From NCBI GenBank assembly GCA_046347155.1, contig JAXMGT010000002.1:248001-312000 (forward strand): DNA of 64,000 bases. The letters run 5' to 3'. A program made the translations under genes and the position numbers. Numbering within the stretch: position 1 is the first letter of the stretch; each line of letters opens with the position of its first letter. Below are positions 24,370-31,874 of the stretch, piece by piece. Origin of the DNA: RPQJ01 sp046347155 (GTDB taxonomy: Bacteria > Pseudomonadota > Gammaproteobacteria > Steroidobacterales > Steroidobacteraceae). The notes beneath the pieces were generated by a model. It saw only the letters and a list, made by a program, of their open reading frames with translations, made no database searches and was not told where the DNA came from.

Positions 24370-26168
24370 GGGTTCACCATCTGCAGGTGCTCGACGACCG
24401 GCCCGAGGGCCAGCGCGGGAATGAATGTCAGCGCGCCGACCAGCAGCACGACACCGACCAGCATCGTGACGAACAACGGCGTGTGCGTCGGCAGTGTGCC
24501 CGCGGTCGTCGCGACCTTGCCCTTGGCGGCCAGGCTGCCGGCCAGGGCCAGCACCGGCAGCATCAGCCAGTAGCGCGCCAGCCACATCGCCACTCCCAGC
24601 GCCAGGTTGTAGAACGGGTTGTTGGCGGACAGCCCGCCGAACGCACTGCCGTTGTTGTTGCCGGCCGAGCTGAACGCGTAGAGGATCTCCGTGTAGCCGT
24701 GTGCACCCGGGTTGCCGACCGTCGCGACCGCCGCGGGCACCGTGCAGGCGACCGCGGTGCCCAGCAGCACGACGAAGCAGGGAATCAGCAGCACCAGCGA
24801 GGCCATCTTGACCTCGTAGGCCTCGATCTTCTTGCCGAGGTACTCCGGTGTCCGGCCGACCATCAGCCCGGCGATGAACACGGCCACCACCGCGAACATC
24901 AGCATCCCGTACAGTCCGCTGCCGACGCCGCCGAACACCACCTCGCCGAGCTGCATCAGCCACAGCGGGACCAGTCCGCCGAGCGGAGTGAACGAGTCGT
25001 GCATCGCATTGACCGACCCGTTCGACGCGGCGGTGGTCGCCGCCGCCCACAACGTCGAGTTGGCGATGCCGAAGCGGACCTCCTTGCCCTCCATGTTGCC
25101 GCCCGGCTGCGCGGCGCTCGCCGCCTGGTCGAGCGGCGGGTCGAGGCGCGGATTGCCGGACTGCTCGGCCGCGTAACCGGCGAGCGTCAGCGGCACGAAG
25201 ATCACCAGCATGGCCGCGAGCACCGCCCAGCCCTGGCGCGTGTCGCCGACCATCCGGCCGAACGTGCTGCAGAGTGCCGCCGGGATCAGCAGGATCGCCA
25301 GCATCTCGAGGAAGTTGCTCAGCGGCGTCGGGTTCTCGAACGGGTGGGCCGAGTTGACGTTGAAGAATCCACCGCCATTGGTGCCGAGCTGCTTGATGGC
25401 GACCTGGCTCGCGGCCGGACCGAGCGGCAGCGTCTGCCGGCTGACGACCTCGGGACGCGTGACCGGGGCCCCGGCCGCGTCGCGCAGCGGCGCGCCCGAG
25501 GCGTCCAACGCCGGGACCTCGATCGTCACCGGTTCGAGCAGGTCCACGCTGCGATACGGCGCAAAGCTCTGCACCACGCCCTGGCTCGCGAGTGCGAGGG
25601 CCAGCAGCAGCGACAGCGGCAGCAGGATGTGCACCGTCCCGCGCGTGAGGTCGACCCAGAAGCTGCCGATGAGACGGGTCTCGCGCGCGGCGAAGCCGCG
25701 GATCAGCGCGACCAGCACGGCCATGCCGGAGGCGGCCGAGACGAAGTTCTGCACCGCGAGACCGAGCACCTGGGTCAGGTAGCTCATCGTGGTCTCGCCG
25801 CCGTAGCCCTGCCAGTTGGTGTTGGTCGCGAAGCTCACCGCCGTGTTGAACGCGGAGTCCGGCGACACGCCGCCGAGGGACTGGGGATTGAGCGGCAGCC
25901 ACCCCTGGCAGCGCTGCAACAGGTAGACCACGATGCAGCCGAGCAGGTTGAACGCCATCAGGGCCAGCGCGTACTGATTCCAGTCCTGCCCGGCGTCGCG
26001 GTCGACGCCGGACAGACGGTAGACCAGCCGCTCGATGGGCCCGGTGAACGGGGTGAGCCAGGTGCGGTCGCCCTGGTAGACCTTGGCCATGTAGGCCCCG
26101 AGCGGGCGCACCAGCGCGACGAGTACGACGAGGTACAGCACGATCTGTGCGATGGCTGCCTCGCTCAC
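24366..26168 (-). CDS. kdpA: Potassium-transporting ATPase subunit KdpA
   Basis: A 600-residue membrane subunit, slightly longer than the E. coli one. The four selectivity-filter loops are recognisable: TNTNWQGYGGE, KQLGTNGGGFFN, TTAASNGSVNAMHDSF and SSAGNNNGSAFGG. KdpA selects K+ and passes it to KdpB. It starts with a GTG overlapping the kdpF stop (GTGA), and its own stop overlaps the kdpB start, so the whole kdpFAB stretch is coupled. Confidence 0.96.
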   Translation of the reverse strand: MSEAAIAQIVLYLVVLVALVRPLGAYMAKVYQGDRTWLTPFTGPIERLVYRLSGVDRDAGQDWNQYALALMAFNLLGCIVVYLLQRCQGWLPLNPQSLGGVSPDSAFNTAVSFATNTNWQGYGGETTMSYLTQVLGLAVQNFVSAASGMAVLVALIRGFAARETRLIGSFWVDLTRGTVHILLPLSLLLALALASQGVVQSFAPYRSVDLLEPVTIEVPALDASGAPLRDAAGAPVTRPEVVSRQTLPLGPAASQVAIKQLGTNGGGFFNVNSAHPFENPTPLSNFLEMLAILLIPAALCSTFGRMVGDTRQGWAVLAAMLVIFVPLTLAGYAAEQSGNPRLDPPLDQAASAAQPGGNMEGKEVRFGIANSTLWAAATTAASNGSVNAMHDSFTPLGGLVPLWLMQLGEVVFGGVGSGLYGMLMFAVVAVFIAGLMVGRTPEYLGKKIEAYEVKMASLVLLIPCFVVLLGTAVACTVPAAVATVGNPGAHGYTEILYAFSSAGNNNGSAFGGLSANNPFYNLALGVAMWLARYWLMLPVLALAGSLAAKGKVATTAGTLPTHTPLFVTMLVGVVLLVGALTFIPALALGPVVEHLQMVNP

Positions 26169-26257
26169 TGGAATCGCTCCGGGTAGAGCAGCGCTGCGAA
26201 CAGGTACACCACCAGCCCGGCCGCCAGGACGAGCCCGGCGAGGTCGACGACGGTCAT
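26165..26257 (-). CDS. kdpF: Potassium-transporting ATPase small subunit KdpF
   Basis: A 30-residue protein consisting of one membrane helix (about residues 5-24) and the C-terminal LLYPERF that is typical of KdpF. KdpF is the lipid-like stabilising subunit of the KdpFABC complex. Its ATG overlaps the stop of the tiny gene before it (ATGA), and its stop overlaps the kdpA GTG. Conservation of the C-terminal motif and the position make the call firm despite the size. Confidence 0.9.
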   Translation of the reverse strand: MTVVDLAGLVLAAGLVVYLFAALLYPERFQ

Positions 26258-26346
26258 CGCCGGTTACCCAGCCGGTCGATCAGGCGATACAGGCCGTAGG
26301 TGGTGCCGCACAGCGCGGCGCCGACGAGCAGGATCACGGTTTCCAC
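26254..26346 (-). CDS. Tiny single-helix protein encoded directly before kdpF
   Basis: A GTG-started frame of 30 residues: a hydrophobic segment at residues 4-18 (VILLVGAALCGTTYG), then a basic tail ending LGNRR. An AGGACGGA ribosome-like site lies upstream at good spacing. The stop overlaps the kdpF start as ATGA, exactly as the other kdp genes overlap each other. I infer a real small membrane protein of the kdp operon, possibly a regulator or extra stabiliser of the pump. I do not recognise a named family. Confidence 0.55.
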   Translation of the reverse strand: METVILLVGAALCGTTYGLYRLIDRLGNRR

Positions 26347-26421
26347 GGGATTCCGTCCTGAGTTCGGGACACGACGCCATCGTCGTGCCGTCGAGCCCGG
26401 ACGGGCAGGTGGAATCGTGTG

Positions 26422-26459
26422 AAAAAAACGGCGACCCGGCGGAACCGCCGGTCGTGCCG
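26422..26459 (-). terminator. Intrinsic terminator of the hemO-bphP operon
   Basis: On the minus strand a strong GC hairpin with a TTCC-type loop (GGCGG against CCGCC, extended by GACC/GGTC with small bulges) is followed directly by seven U residues. It lies about 20 bases after the phytochrome stop and in front of the kdp operon on the same strand. This is the clearest factor-independent terminator in the window, and it insulates kdp from the phytochrome genes. Confidence 0.85.
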
Positions 26460-26481
26460 CGGGACGGCAGGACGCGCCGTC

Positions 26482-29169
26482 TCAGCCGGCTCTGGGCAGG
26501 CGGATCGCGAACGTGCTGCCGTGCCCCGGCGTGCTGTCGACCGTGATGCGTCCGCCCATCCGCTCGACGAGCAGGCGCGCCACGACGAGGCCGAGTCCCT
26601 TGCCGGGCACCTGCGTGGCCACCCGGCCGACGTGGTCGAACGGCACGAACAGCGCCGCCCGCTGGCGCGCGTCGAGCCCCGGGCCGCTGTCCCGGACCTC
26701 GAGGCACGCCTCGCCCATCGCCTCGTCGGCGACGAGCGCCACGTGGGCGGTCCCGCCGCGGTGGTTGTATCGCAGCGCGTTCGACACGAGGTTGCGCAGC
26801 GCGCGCTTCAGCCGGACCGGGTCGAGCTGCGCACGCAGCTGCCCGGGCGGCGCGTCGACCGTGAGCGCGATGCCCAGCGCCGTCGCGCGCTCCTGTGCTT
26901 CCTCGACGGCCTGGTGCGCGACGTCGGCCAGGTCCATCGCCACGAGCCGCAGCCGCAGCCCCTGCGCCTCGAGGTCCGCGAGCCCCGCGAGGCTCGAGAT
27001 CCCCTCGCGCATCCGGTCCGCCGCGCGGCGTATCGACTGGACCCAGCCGCGCTCGCGCTTCCCGAGGCCGGACTCGGACAGCAGCAGCTGTGCATGGTCC
27101 GCGACGTCGGCCACCGGCGCGCGCAGGTCGCGACTCACCTGGGCGAGGAACTGGCTGCGAGCGGTCGTCGTGAGCGCCTCGACCTCCTGGCGGACCCACG
27201 CGGATTCCTCCACGACCACGTCCATCGTCAGGTCCGAGATCGTCCCGTGCCACCCGGACGGCGAACCTTCGAGGTCGCGCGTCGGCTCTCCGCTCAGCGA
27301 ATAGAGCAGGGCGGCCTGGCCGCGGGCCGGGCGCGTCGCGATCCTCAACCCCCGGAACGGCTGCATCAGCCTGAGCGCGTTGCCGAGCGCCGCGACGTCG
27401 TCCTCGTCGCAGTGCTGCGCGAACAGCGACACGAGCGGGCGTCCCTCGACGTGGTCGCCGAGGATCGCGAGCGGGCGGCTCAGCGTCACGATGCGTCCGT
27501 CGGAGTCGAGGCGCCAGTACGCGTCGGACTGGAGTGTCACGAGCCCGCGGAACCGGCGGTCGTTCAGGCTGAGTTGCGCGAGCGTGTCGCGCACCTGCAG
27601 CGTCTGGCGCAGCGCGAGGAGGCCGCGGGCGGCGTCCGAGCTCACGTCGGACCACGACCGCGAGCGGTCCGTGACGAGCTCGACCCAGCGCGCAAACGAC
27701 GAACGCGGCGACAGCCGCGGGCGGCCATGCGCGTCGATCTCGACCTGGACCGCCTTGTCCGGGTCGCCGCCCCAGGAGACCTCGCGGCGATAGGCCGGCC
27801 GCAGCCAGACGATGCCGCGCAGCCCGTGCTCGTCGAGTTTCAGTGCCATCAGGCCACAGGCGACGCGGCGTTCCTCGTCCGTGAGCGCGGGTTGCAGCGT
27901 GAGCCGGTCGGTGTAGATGAGTTCGTCCTGCGTCGTCTCGAAAGCGTGCCGCACGTGCCGCAGCACGGAGGCCGCACGGCCCGGTTCCGGCCACTGGCCG
28001 AACGGATGGACGGATTCGCCGCTCCAGAACGCGCCACCGGTGGCGTCGACCGCGCGCAACAGCGCGCTGCCGCACTGCTCGATCACGTCCGCCAGCGGCG
28101 TCTGCACCTGGTTGAACGCGCCCTGCACCCGTTCGCAGGCGTGCGCCGCCGCCGCCTGCGCGAGCGAGCGGGCCTGCTTCAGGTGCGAGCTGACCATGTA
28201 GCCGGCGGTCACCGACAGCGCGTAGCAGGCGCGCCGGAGTCGCAGCGGCAGCGTCTTCGGGGTGCGGTGATGGCAGGCGATCAGGCCCCACAATTCGCCT
28301 TCGACGAGCAGCGAGATCGTGAGCGTCGCGCGGACACCCATGTTCCGCAGGTACTGGACGTGGATCGGCGAGACGCTGCGCAGCAGCGAGTGGCTCATGT
28401 CGAGCATCTGCAGACGGTCGTCGTCGAACCACGGCAGTACCGTCACGGCCGTGTACTCGACGTCCGGGATGTAGCGGACGAGGTTGCTGCGGTAGAGCTC
28501 GCGGGCCTGCGCCGGGATGTCGCTCGCGGGATAGTGCAGGTCGTGGAACGACTCCATCCCGGCTTCGTGCGCATCCGCGATCACGTGCCCGTGCCAGTCC
28601 TCCTTGAACTGGTAGACCATCACCCGATCGAAGCCGGTGAGCCGCTTCACCCGGTGCGCGATCCGGTCCACCAGTTCATCGAGTTCGTCCGTCGTGCGCA
28701 GGGCGTCGAGCGTGTCGCTGAAGCCCTGCAGCGCGTCGCCTTCCTCGTCCCCGGGCGGGCGCTCGAACTCGGCGATCCCGATGCCGCGGTGGCTGTGCAC
28801 CACCACCTGCAGCGCGCCGTGCTCGGCCGGACCCGGCCGGGCCGGCAGGTCCAGCACTTCGTGGCGCACGAGCCCCGTCGACGGCGAGGCGAGCGAATGG
28901 GCGATCGCGGTCGCCTGCTCGTCCCCGACGAGGTCCGCGAGGAGCCGCCCCTTGATCGGAAGGCTGCCGACCGGCAGCAGGTCCCCGACGTTGTCCGACG
29001 CGTGGAGCACCGTGCCCGTCGCCGGGTCGAACGCGACCAGCGCGCCGTGGGGCTGGATGAGCCCCGGCAGGTGGATCGGCTCGCGCGCGCAGTTGTCGAG
29101 CGTCACGTCCTCGGTCGGGCGCGCGCGCCCGGCCAGCGTCGACGGACCCTGCGTGCGCGTGTCACTCAT
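26482..29169 (-). CDS. bphP: Bacteriophytochrome with histidine-kinase-like output lacking the phosphoacceptor His
   Basis: An 895-residue red/far-red photoreceptor. The N-terminal Cys27 (DNCAREPIHLPG) is the biliverdin attachment site. A PAS-like segment, a GAF domain with YPASDIPAQARELY and SPIHVQYLRNMG, a PHY domain, and a degenerate PAS region at about 540-650 follow. The output has a HisKA-like helix, but the expected histidine is Arg680 (QVSRDLRAP, codon CGC). The ATP-binding domain keeps its N-box (RNLVSNALRYN) and G-boxes (DSGPGLD, GKGLGL). So light sensing and ATP binding look intact, but classical autophosphorylation does not. It overlaps hemO by eight bases; no response regulator is adjacent. 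Confidence 0.93.
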   Translation of the reverse strand: MSDTRTQGPSTLAGRARPTEDVTLDNCAREPIHLPGLIQPHGALVAFDPATGTVLHASDNVGDLLPVGSLPIKGRLLADLVGDEQATAIAHSLASPSTGLVRHEVLDLPARPGPAEHGALQVVVHSHRGIGIAEFERPPGDEEGDALQGFSDTLDALRTTDELDELVDRIAHRVKRLTGFDRVMVYQFKEDWHGHVIADAHEAGMESFHDLHYPASDIPAQARELYRSNLVRYIPDVEYTAVTVLPWFDDDRLQMLDMSHSLLRSVSPIHVQYLRNMGVRATLTISLLVEGELWGLIACHHRTPKTLPLRLRRACYALSVTAGYMVSSHLKQARSLAQAAAAHACERVQGAFNQVQTPLADVIEQCGSALLRAVDATGGAFWSGESVHPFGQWPEPGRAASVLRHVRHAFETTQDELIYTDRLTLQPALTDEERRVACGLMALKLDEHGLRGIVWLRPAYRREVSWGGDPDKAVQVEIDAHGRPRLSPRSSFARWVELVTDRSRSWSDVSSDAARGLLALRQTLQVRDTLAQLSLNDRRFRGLVTLQSDAYWRLDSDGRIVTLSRPLAILGDHVEGRPLVSLFAQHCDEDDVAALGNALRLMQPFRGLRIATRPARGQAALLYSLSGEPTRDLEGSPSGWHGTISDLTMDVVVEESAWVRQEVEALTTTARSQFLAQVSRDLRAPVADVADHAQLLLSESGLGKRERGWVQSIRRAADRMREGISSLAGLADLEAQGLRLRLVAMDLADVAHQAVEEAQERATALGIALTVDAPPGQLRAQLDPVRLKRALRNLVSNALRYNHRGGTAHVALVADEAMGEACLEVRDSGPGLDARQRAALFVPFDHVGRVATQVPGKGLGLVVARLLVERMGGRITVDSTPGHGSTFAIRLPRAG

Positions 29170-29782
29170 CGAAGTCGTCCTTGAAGAGCCGGTGGAAGGC
29201 GTCGAAGGTCCGTTCGGCGGCAACGCAGGCTTCGGGCCACCCGGCCTCGGGCAGCGATTCGAGTGCGTGGAGGAATTCCCGCCAGCGCGCGGCCGTCGCG
29301 GCGCCGTGGCCGCGCACGAACCGGCTGTCGAGCGCCCAGCACGGCTCGCCGGCGGAGGCGAGCCGCCGCCGCACGGTCTCGAGCCCGAGCGCGCTGCCCT
29401 CGATCACGTAGAGCGCGCCGATGCCGGCGGCCGCCGAGTCGAGTCGCGGCGTCGGCGCCGGCCGCACGTCGAGCGGCAGGCCGAGACGGTCGAGGTCCTC
29501 GACGAGCCAGTCGGTCCGGCACAGCCGCGTCGTCGCGAAGTCGGCCGGCAGCACTCGCGCGAGCGCCCGCTCCAGGTCGCGGTGCAGCCGGTACTGCCGC
29601 GACAGGTAGGCACTGGCATAGCGTCGGTCCGCGGTGCCGGAGGAGAACGCCAGCATCAGGGGCGTCCGTTCGAGCGCGGAGTGCGCGTCGGAGGTCCGGC
29701 TGCGCAGCGCATCGCGCAGCGACCCGGCACGCGGGCGGTGGCTCCGTCCGCCGTGCACGACGCTCTGGGGGAACGTGCTCAA
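29162..29782 (-). CDS. bphO: Biliverdin-producing heme oxygenase (BphO type)
   Basis: A heme oxygenase of about 206 residues. The proximal heme ligand is the histidine in SDAHSALERTP, and the distal-helix block is GALYVIEGSALGLE. It opens heme to biliverdin, the chromophore of the phytochrome encoded next and overlapping by eight bases. The start is uncertain: I use a TTG with AGGGA before it. A GTG 15 codons earlier (29827) lacks a ribosome site, and another GTG eight codons later is possible. The gene has its own promoter region behind the LysR gene. Confidence 0.85.
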   Translation of the reverse strand: MSTFPQSVVHGGRSHRPRAGSLRDALRSRTSDAHSALERTPLMLAFSSGTADRRYASAYLSRQYRLHRDLERALARVLPADFATTRLCRTDWLVEDLDRLGLPLDVRPAPTPRLDSAAAGIGALYVIEGSALGLETVRRRLASAGEPCWALDSRFVRGHGAATAARWREFLHALESLPEAGWPEACVAAERTFDAFHRLFKDDFDE

Positions 29783-29876
29783 TCGGAAATCCCTGCCCCG
29801 AGGCCGGGGCGCGGCAATCGCGCCCACTATCCGCCGCCGGCAGCGGGCTGTCCAGCGTGGCTGACGCGGATGGCCG

Positions 29877-30776
29877 TCAGGACGACGGCCAAAGGCGAGC
29901 TTCCCGCACCACGTGCTCGCGGAATTCGGCCGCGATCGGCGACAGGCGCCTGGCCCGCGGGTGCACCAGGTGCCAGCGCGACCGTATCGGCAGCCCGGTG
30001 ACCGGCAGCGTGCAGAGGTCGACGCCGCCAGTCGCCCCGAGCGCGTGCCGGGACAGTATCGCGACGCCGAGGCGGCTCGCGACGGACTCCTTGATGGCCT
30101 CGTTGCTGCCGAGTTCGAGCCGTGTCGCCGGCGCGAACCCGTGCTCGCGGAAATGACGTTCGGTCGCGAGCCGCGTGCCGGAGCCGGGCTCGCGCAGCAG
30201 GAACCGCTCGCCCTGCAGCGCCTCGAGCGGGACCCGCCGGCGACGCGCGAGCGGGTGGTCGGCCGGTGCGATCAGCACGAGCGGATTGTCGAGGAAGACG
30301 CGGTCCTCGAGGTCCACGTCCGTCGGCGGCAACGACATGATGTAGAGGTCGTCTCGGTTCTCGTGCAGCCGCTGCACCACGCCGTCGCGATTCAGGATTT
30401 CGAGCGAGATGTCGATGCCGGGGTGCCGTGCGCAGAAGCTGCCGAGCAGCCGCGGAACGAAATACTGGGCGGTGCTCACGACCGCGACGCGCAGCCGACC
30501 CCGCGTGAGCCCGCGCATCGCATTCGCCGTCTGCCCGAAGTCTTCCCACTCGTCGACGATCGCGCGGGCCGTGCGTGCGAGCCGCTCGCCGGCCTCGGTG
30601 AGTCGTATCCGGCGGCCGACCAGCTCGTAGAGGGGCAGCCCGACCGCGGTCGCGACCTCGCGCAGCTGTGCCGAGGCGGTCGGCTGCGTGACGTGGGTCG
30701 CGCGGGCGGCGCCGGTGACGCTGCCGGTGTCGGCCAGCGCGAGGAACAGCCGCAGTTGACGGAAGGTGACATTCAT
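29877..30776 (-). CDS. LysR-family regulator, CbbR-like
   Basis: A 299-residue LysR regulator. The N-terminal helix-turn-helix covers VTFRQLRLFLALADTGSVTGAARATHVTQPTAS (residues 3-35), and a substrate-binding domain follows. The sequence most resembles the CbbR branch that controls carbon fixation genes, as judged from the HTH region and the FYxxxRPG-like GIDISLE segment. It is divergent from an SbtA-like bicarbonate transporter gene across 95 bases, so that gene is its most likely target. A perfect inverted repeat covers its start codon, suggesting autoregulation. The stop codon sits in a small hairpin (GGCCGTC/GACGGCC). Confidence 0.85.
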   Translation of the reverse strand: MNVTFRQLRLFLALADTGSVTGAARATHVTQPTASAQLREVATAVGLPLYELVGRRIRLTEAGERLARTARAIVDEWEDFGQTANAMRGLTRGRLRVAVVSTAQYFVPRLLGSFCARHPGIDISLEILNRDGVVQRLHENRDDLYIMSLPPTDVDLEDRVFLDNPLVLIAPADHPLARRRRVPLEALQGERFLLREPGSGTRLATERHFREHGFAPATRLELGSNEAIKESVASRLGVAILSRHALGATGGVDLCTLPVTGLPIRSRWHLVHPRARRLSPIAAEFREHVVREARLWPSS

Positions 30777-30791
30777 AGACGAATATCTATG
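30774..30791. promoter_or_regulatory. Inverted repeat CATAGA-N6-TCTATG in the LysR/SbtA intergenic region
   Basis: Perfect 6-base arms separated by CGAATA, in an AT-rich patch. It overlaps the LysR start codon. LysR proteins typically bind dyads of about this spacing with a T...A core, so it is a plausible operator for the divergent pair. Confidence 0.5.
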
Positions 30792-30871
30792 TACAAGTAA
30801 CGAAGAATCCATTTTACCCGATGCATGGCCGTCCGTAGCATCCCGCGACCCCGACGGACCCGGAGGACGCA

Positions 30872-31861
30872 GTGCAGACGCTCACCGACCCCGCCATCCT
30901 GTTCTTCGTGTTCGGCGTGCTCGCCGGGCTCGTACGCTCCAACCTCGAGATCCCGCCGCCGATATCCCGGTTCCTGTCGCTGTACCTGCTGATGGCGCTC
31001 GGCCTGAAGGGCGGGTTCGCGCTCGCGAGTTCGGGCTTCACGACACAGGTGGTGAGCGGGCTCGGCCTCGCCGTCGCGCTCGCCATCGCGGTCCCGCTGC
31101 TCGGTTACGCGGTCCTGCGACGCTGGCTGTCCGGGTTCGACGCGGCCGCCGTGGCGGCGACCTACGGGTCGGTCAGCGCGGTCACGTTCATCACGGCGAT
31201 CGGGCACCTGGAGCGCAGCGGCGTGCCGTTCGGGGGGCACATGGCGGCCGCGATGGCTCTGATGGAATCGCCGGCCATCGTGCTCGCGGTGCTGATGGCG
31301 AACTCGCTGCGGCGCCGGGCCCCGGGTGCGGCCTCCGGGGTGGAGGCCGCGAACGCGGGCGGTTTCTCCGTACGCAAGGTGCTGCACGAATCGTTCACCG
31401 ACGGAGCGCAGCTGCTCTTGCTCGGGTCGATGGCGGTCGGCTTCGTGACCGGCGAGGCCGGCAAGGCCGCGATGCAGCCGTTCTCGGGTGACCTGTTCAA
31501 GGGCATGCTCGCGTTCTTCCTGCTCGACATGGGCCTGCTCGCGGCGAGGAACCTGCCGCAGCTGCGCGGCCAGTCGCACTGGCTGCTGGCCTACGGCATC
31601 GTCGGGCCGCTGGTGCACGCCACGCTCGCGCTCGCGCTCGCGCGGGCGGCGGGCCTGCCGGCAGGCGACACGGCGCTGCTGATGGTGCTGGCCGCGAGCG
31701 CCTCGTACATCGCGGTGCCGGCCGTCGTGCGCTACGCAATCCCCGAGGCGAATCCCTCGCTCTACGTCGGGCTGTCGCTCGGGCTCACGTTCCCGTTCAA
31801 CATCCTGGTCGGGATACCGCTCTACACGGGGATCGCGCTGCAGGTCGGCGGCGCGGGCTGA
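30872..31861 (+). CDS. SbtA-type sodium-dependent bicarbonate transporter
   Basis: A 329-residue membrane protein with about ten helices in two inverted halves. SbtA marks include the N-terminal FFVFGVLAGLVRSNLEIP, LYLLMALGLKGG, ATYGSVSAVTFITA, and in the second half FLLDMGLLAAR and AASASYIAVPAVVRYAIPEANPSLY. The cyanobacterial relative imports bicarbonate with sodium. Start is GTG with a good GGAGG site. No PII-like SbtB gene is adjacent. With the CbbR-like regulator opposite, it suggests inorganic-carbon uptake, though no RuBisCO gene is in the window. Confidence 0.9.
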   Translation: MQTLTDPAILFFVFGVLAGLVRSNLEIPPPISRFLSLYLLMALGLKGGFALASSGFTTQVVSGLGLAVALAIAVPLLGYAVLRRWLSGFDAAAVAATYGSVSAVTFITAIGHLERSGVPFGGHMAAAMALMESPAIVLAVLMANSLRRRAPGAASGVEAANAGGFSVRKVLHESFTDGAQLLLLGSMAVGFVTGEAGKAAMQPFSGDLFKGMLAFFLLDMGLLAARNLPQLRGQSHWLLAYGIVGPLVHATLALALARAAGLPAGDTALLMVLAASASYIAVPAVVRYAIPEANPSLYVGLSLGLTFPFNILVGIPLYTGIALQVGGAG

Positions 31862-31874
31862 GCGGCGTCCCCGG

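Noticed and set aside
26347..26421. KdpE-binding T-rich repeat upstream of the kdp operon
   Set aside because: I looked for a pair of TTTATA/TTTACA-like half-sites as in E. coli. The gap is GC-rich apart from the T-run of the terminator.
29783..29827. GTG start for the heme oxygenase 15 codons upstream
   Set aside because: No ribosome site and the added residues are not part of the family; a TTG with AGGGA fits better. The choice remains uncertain.
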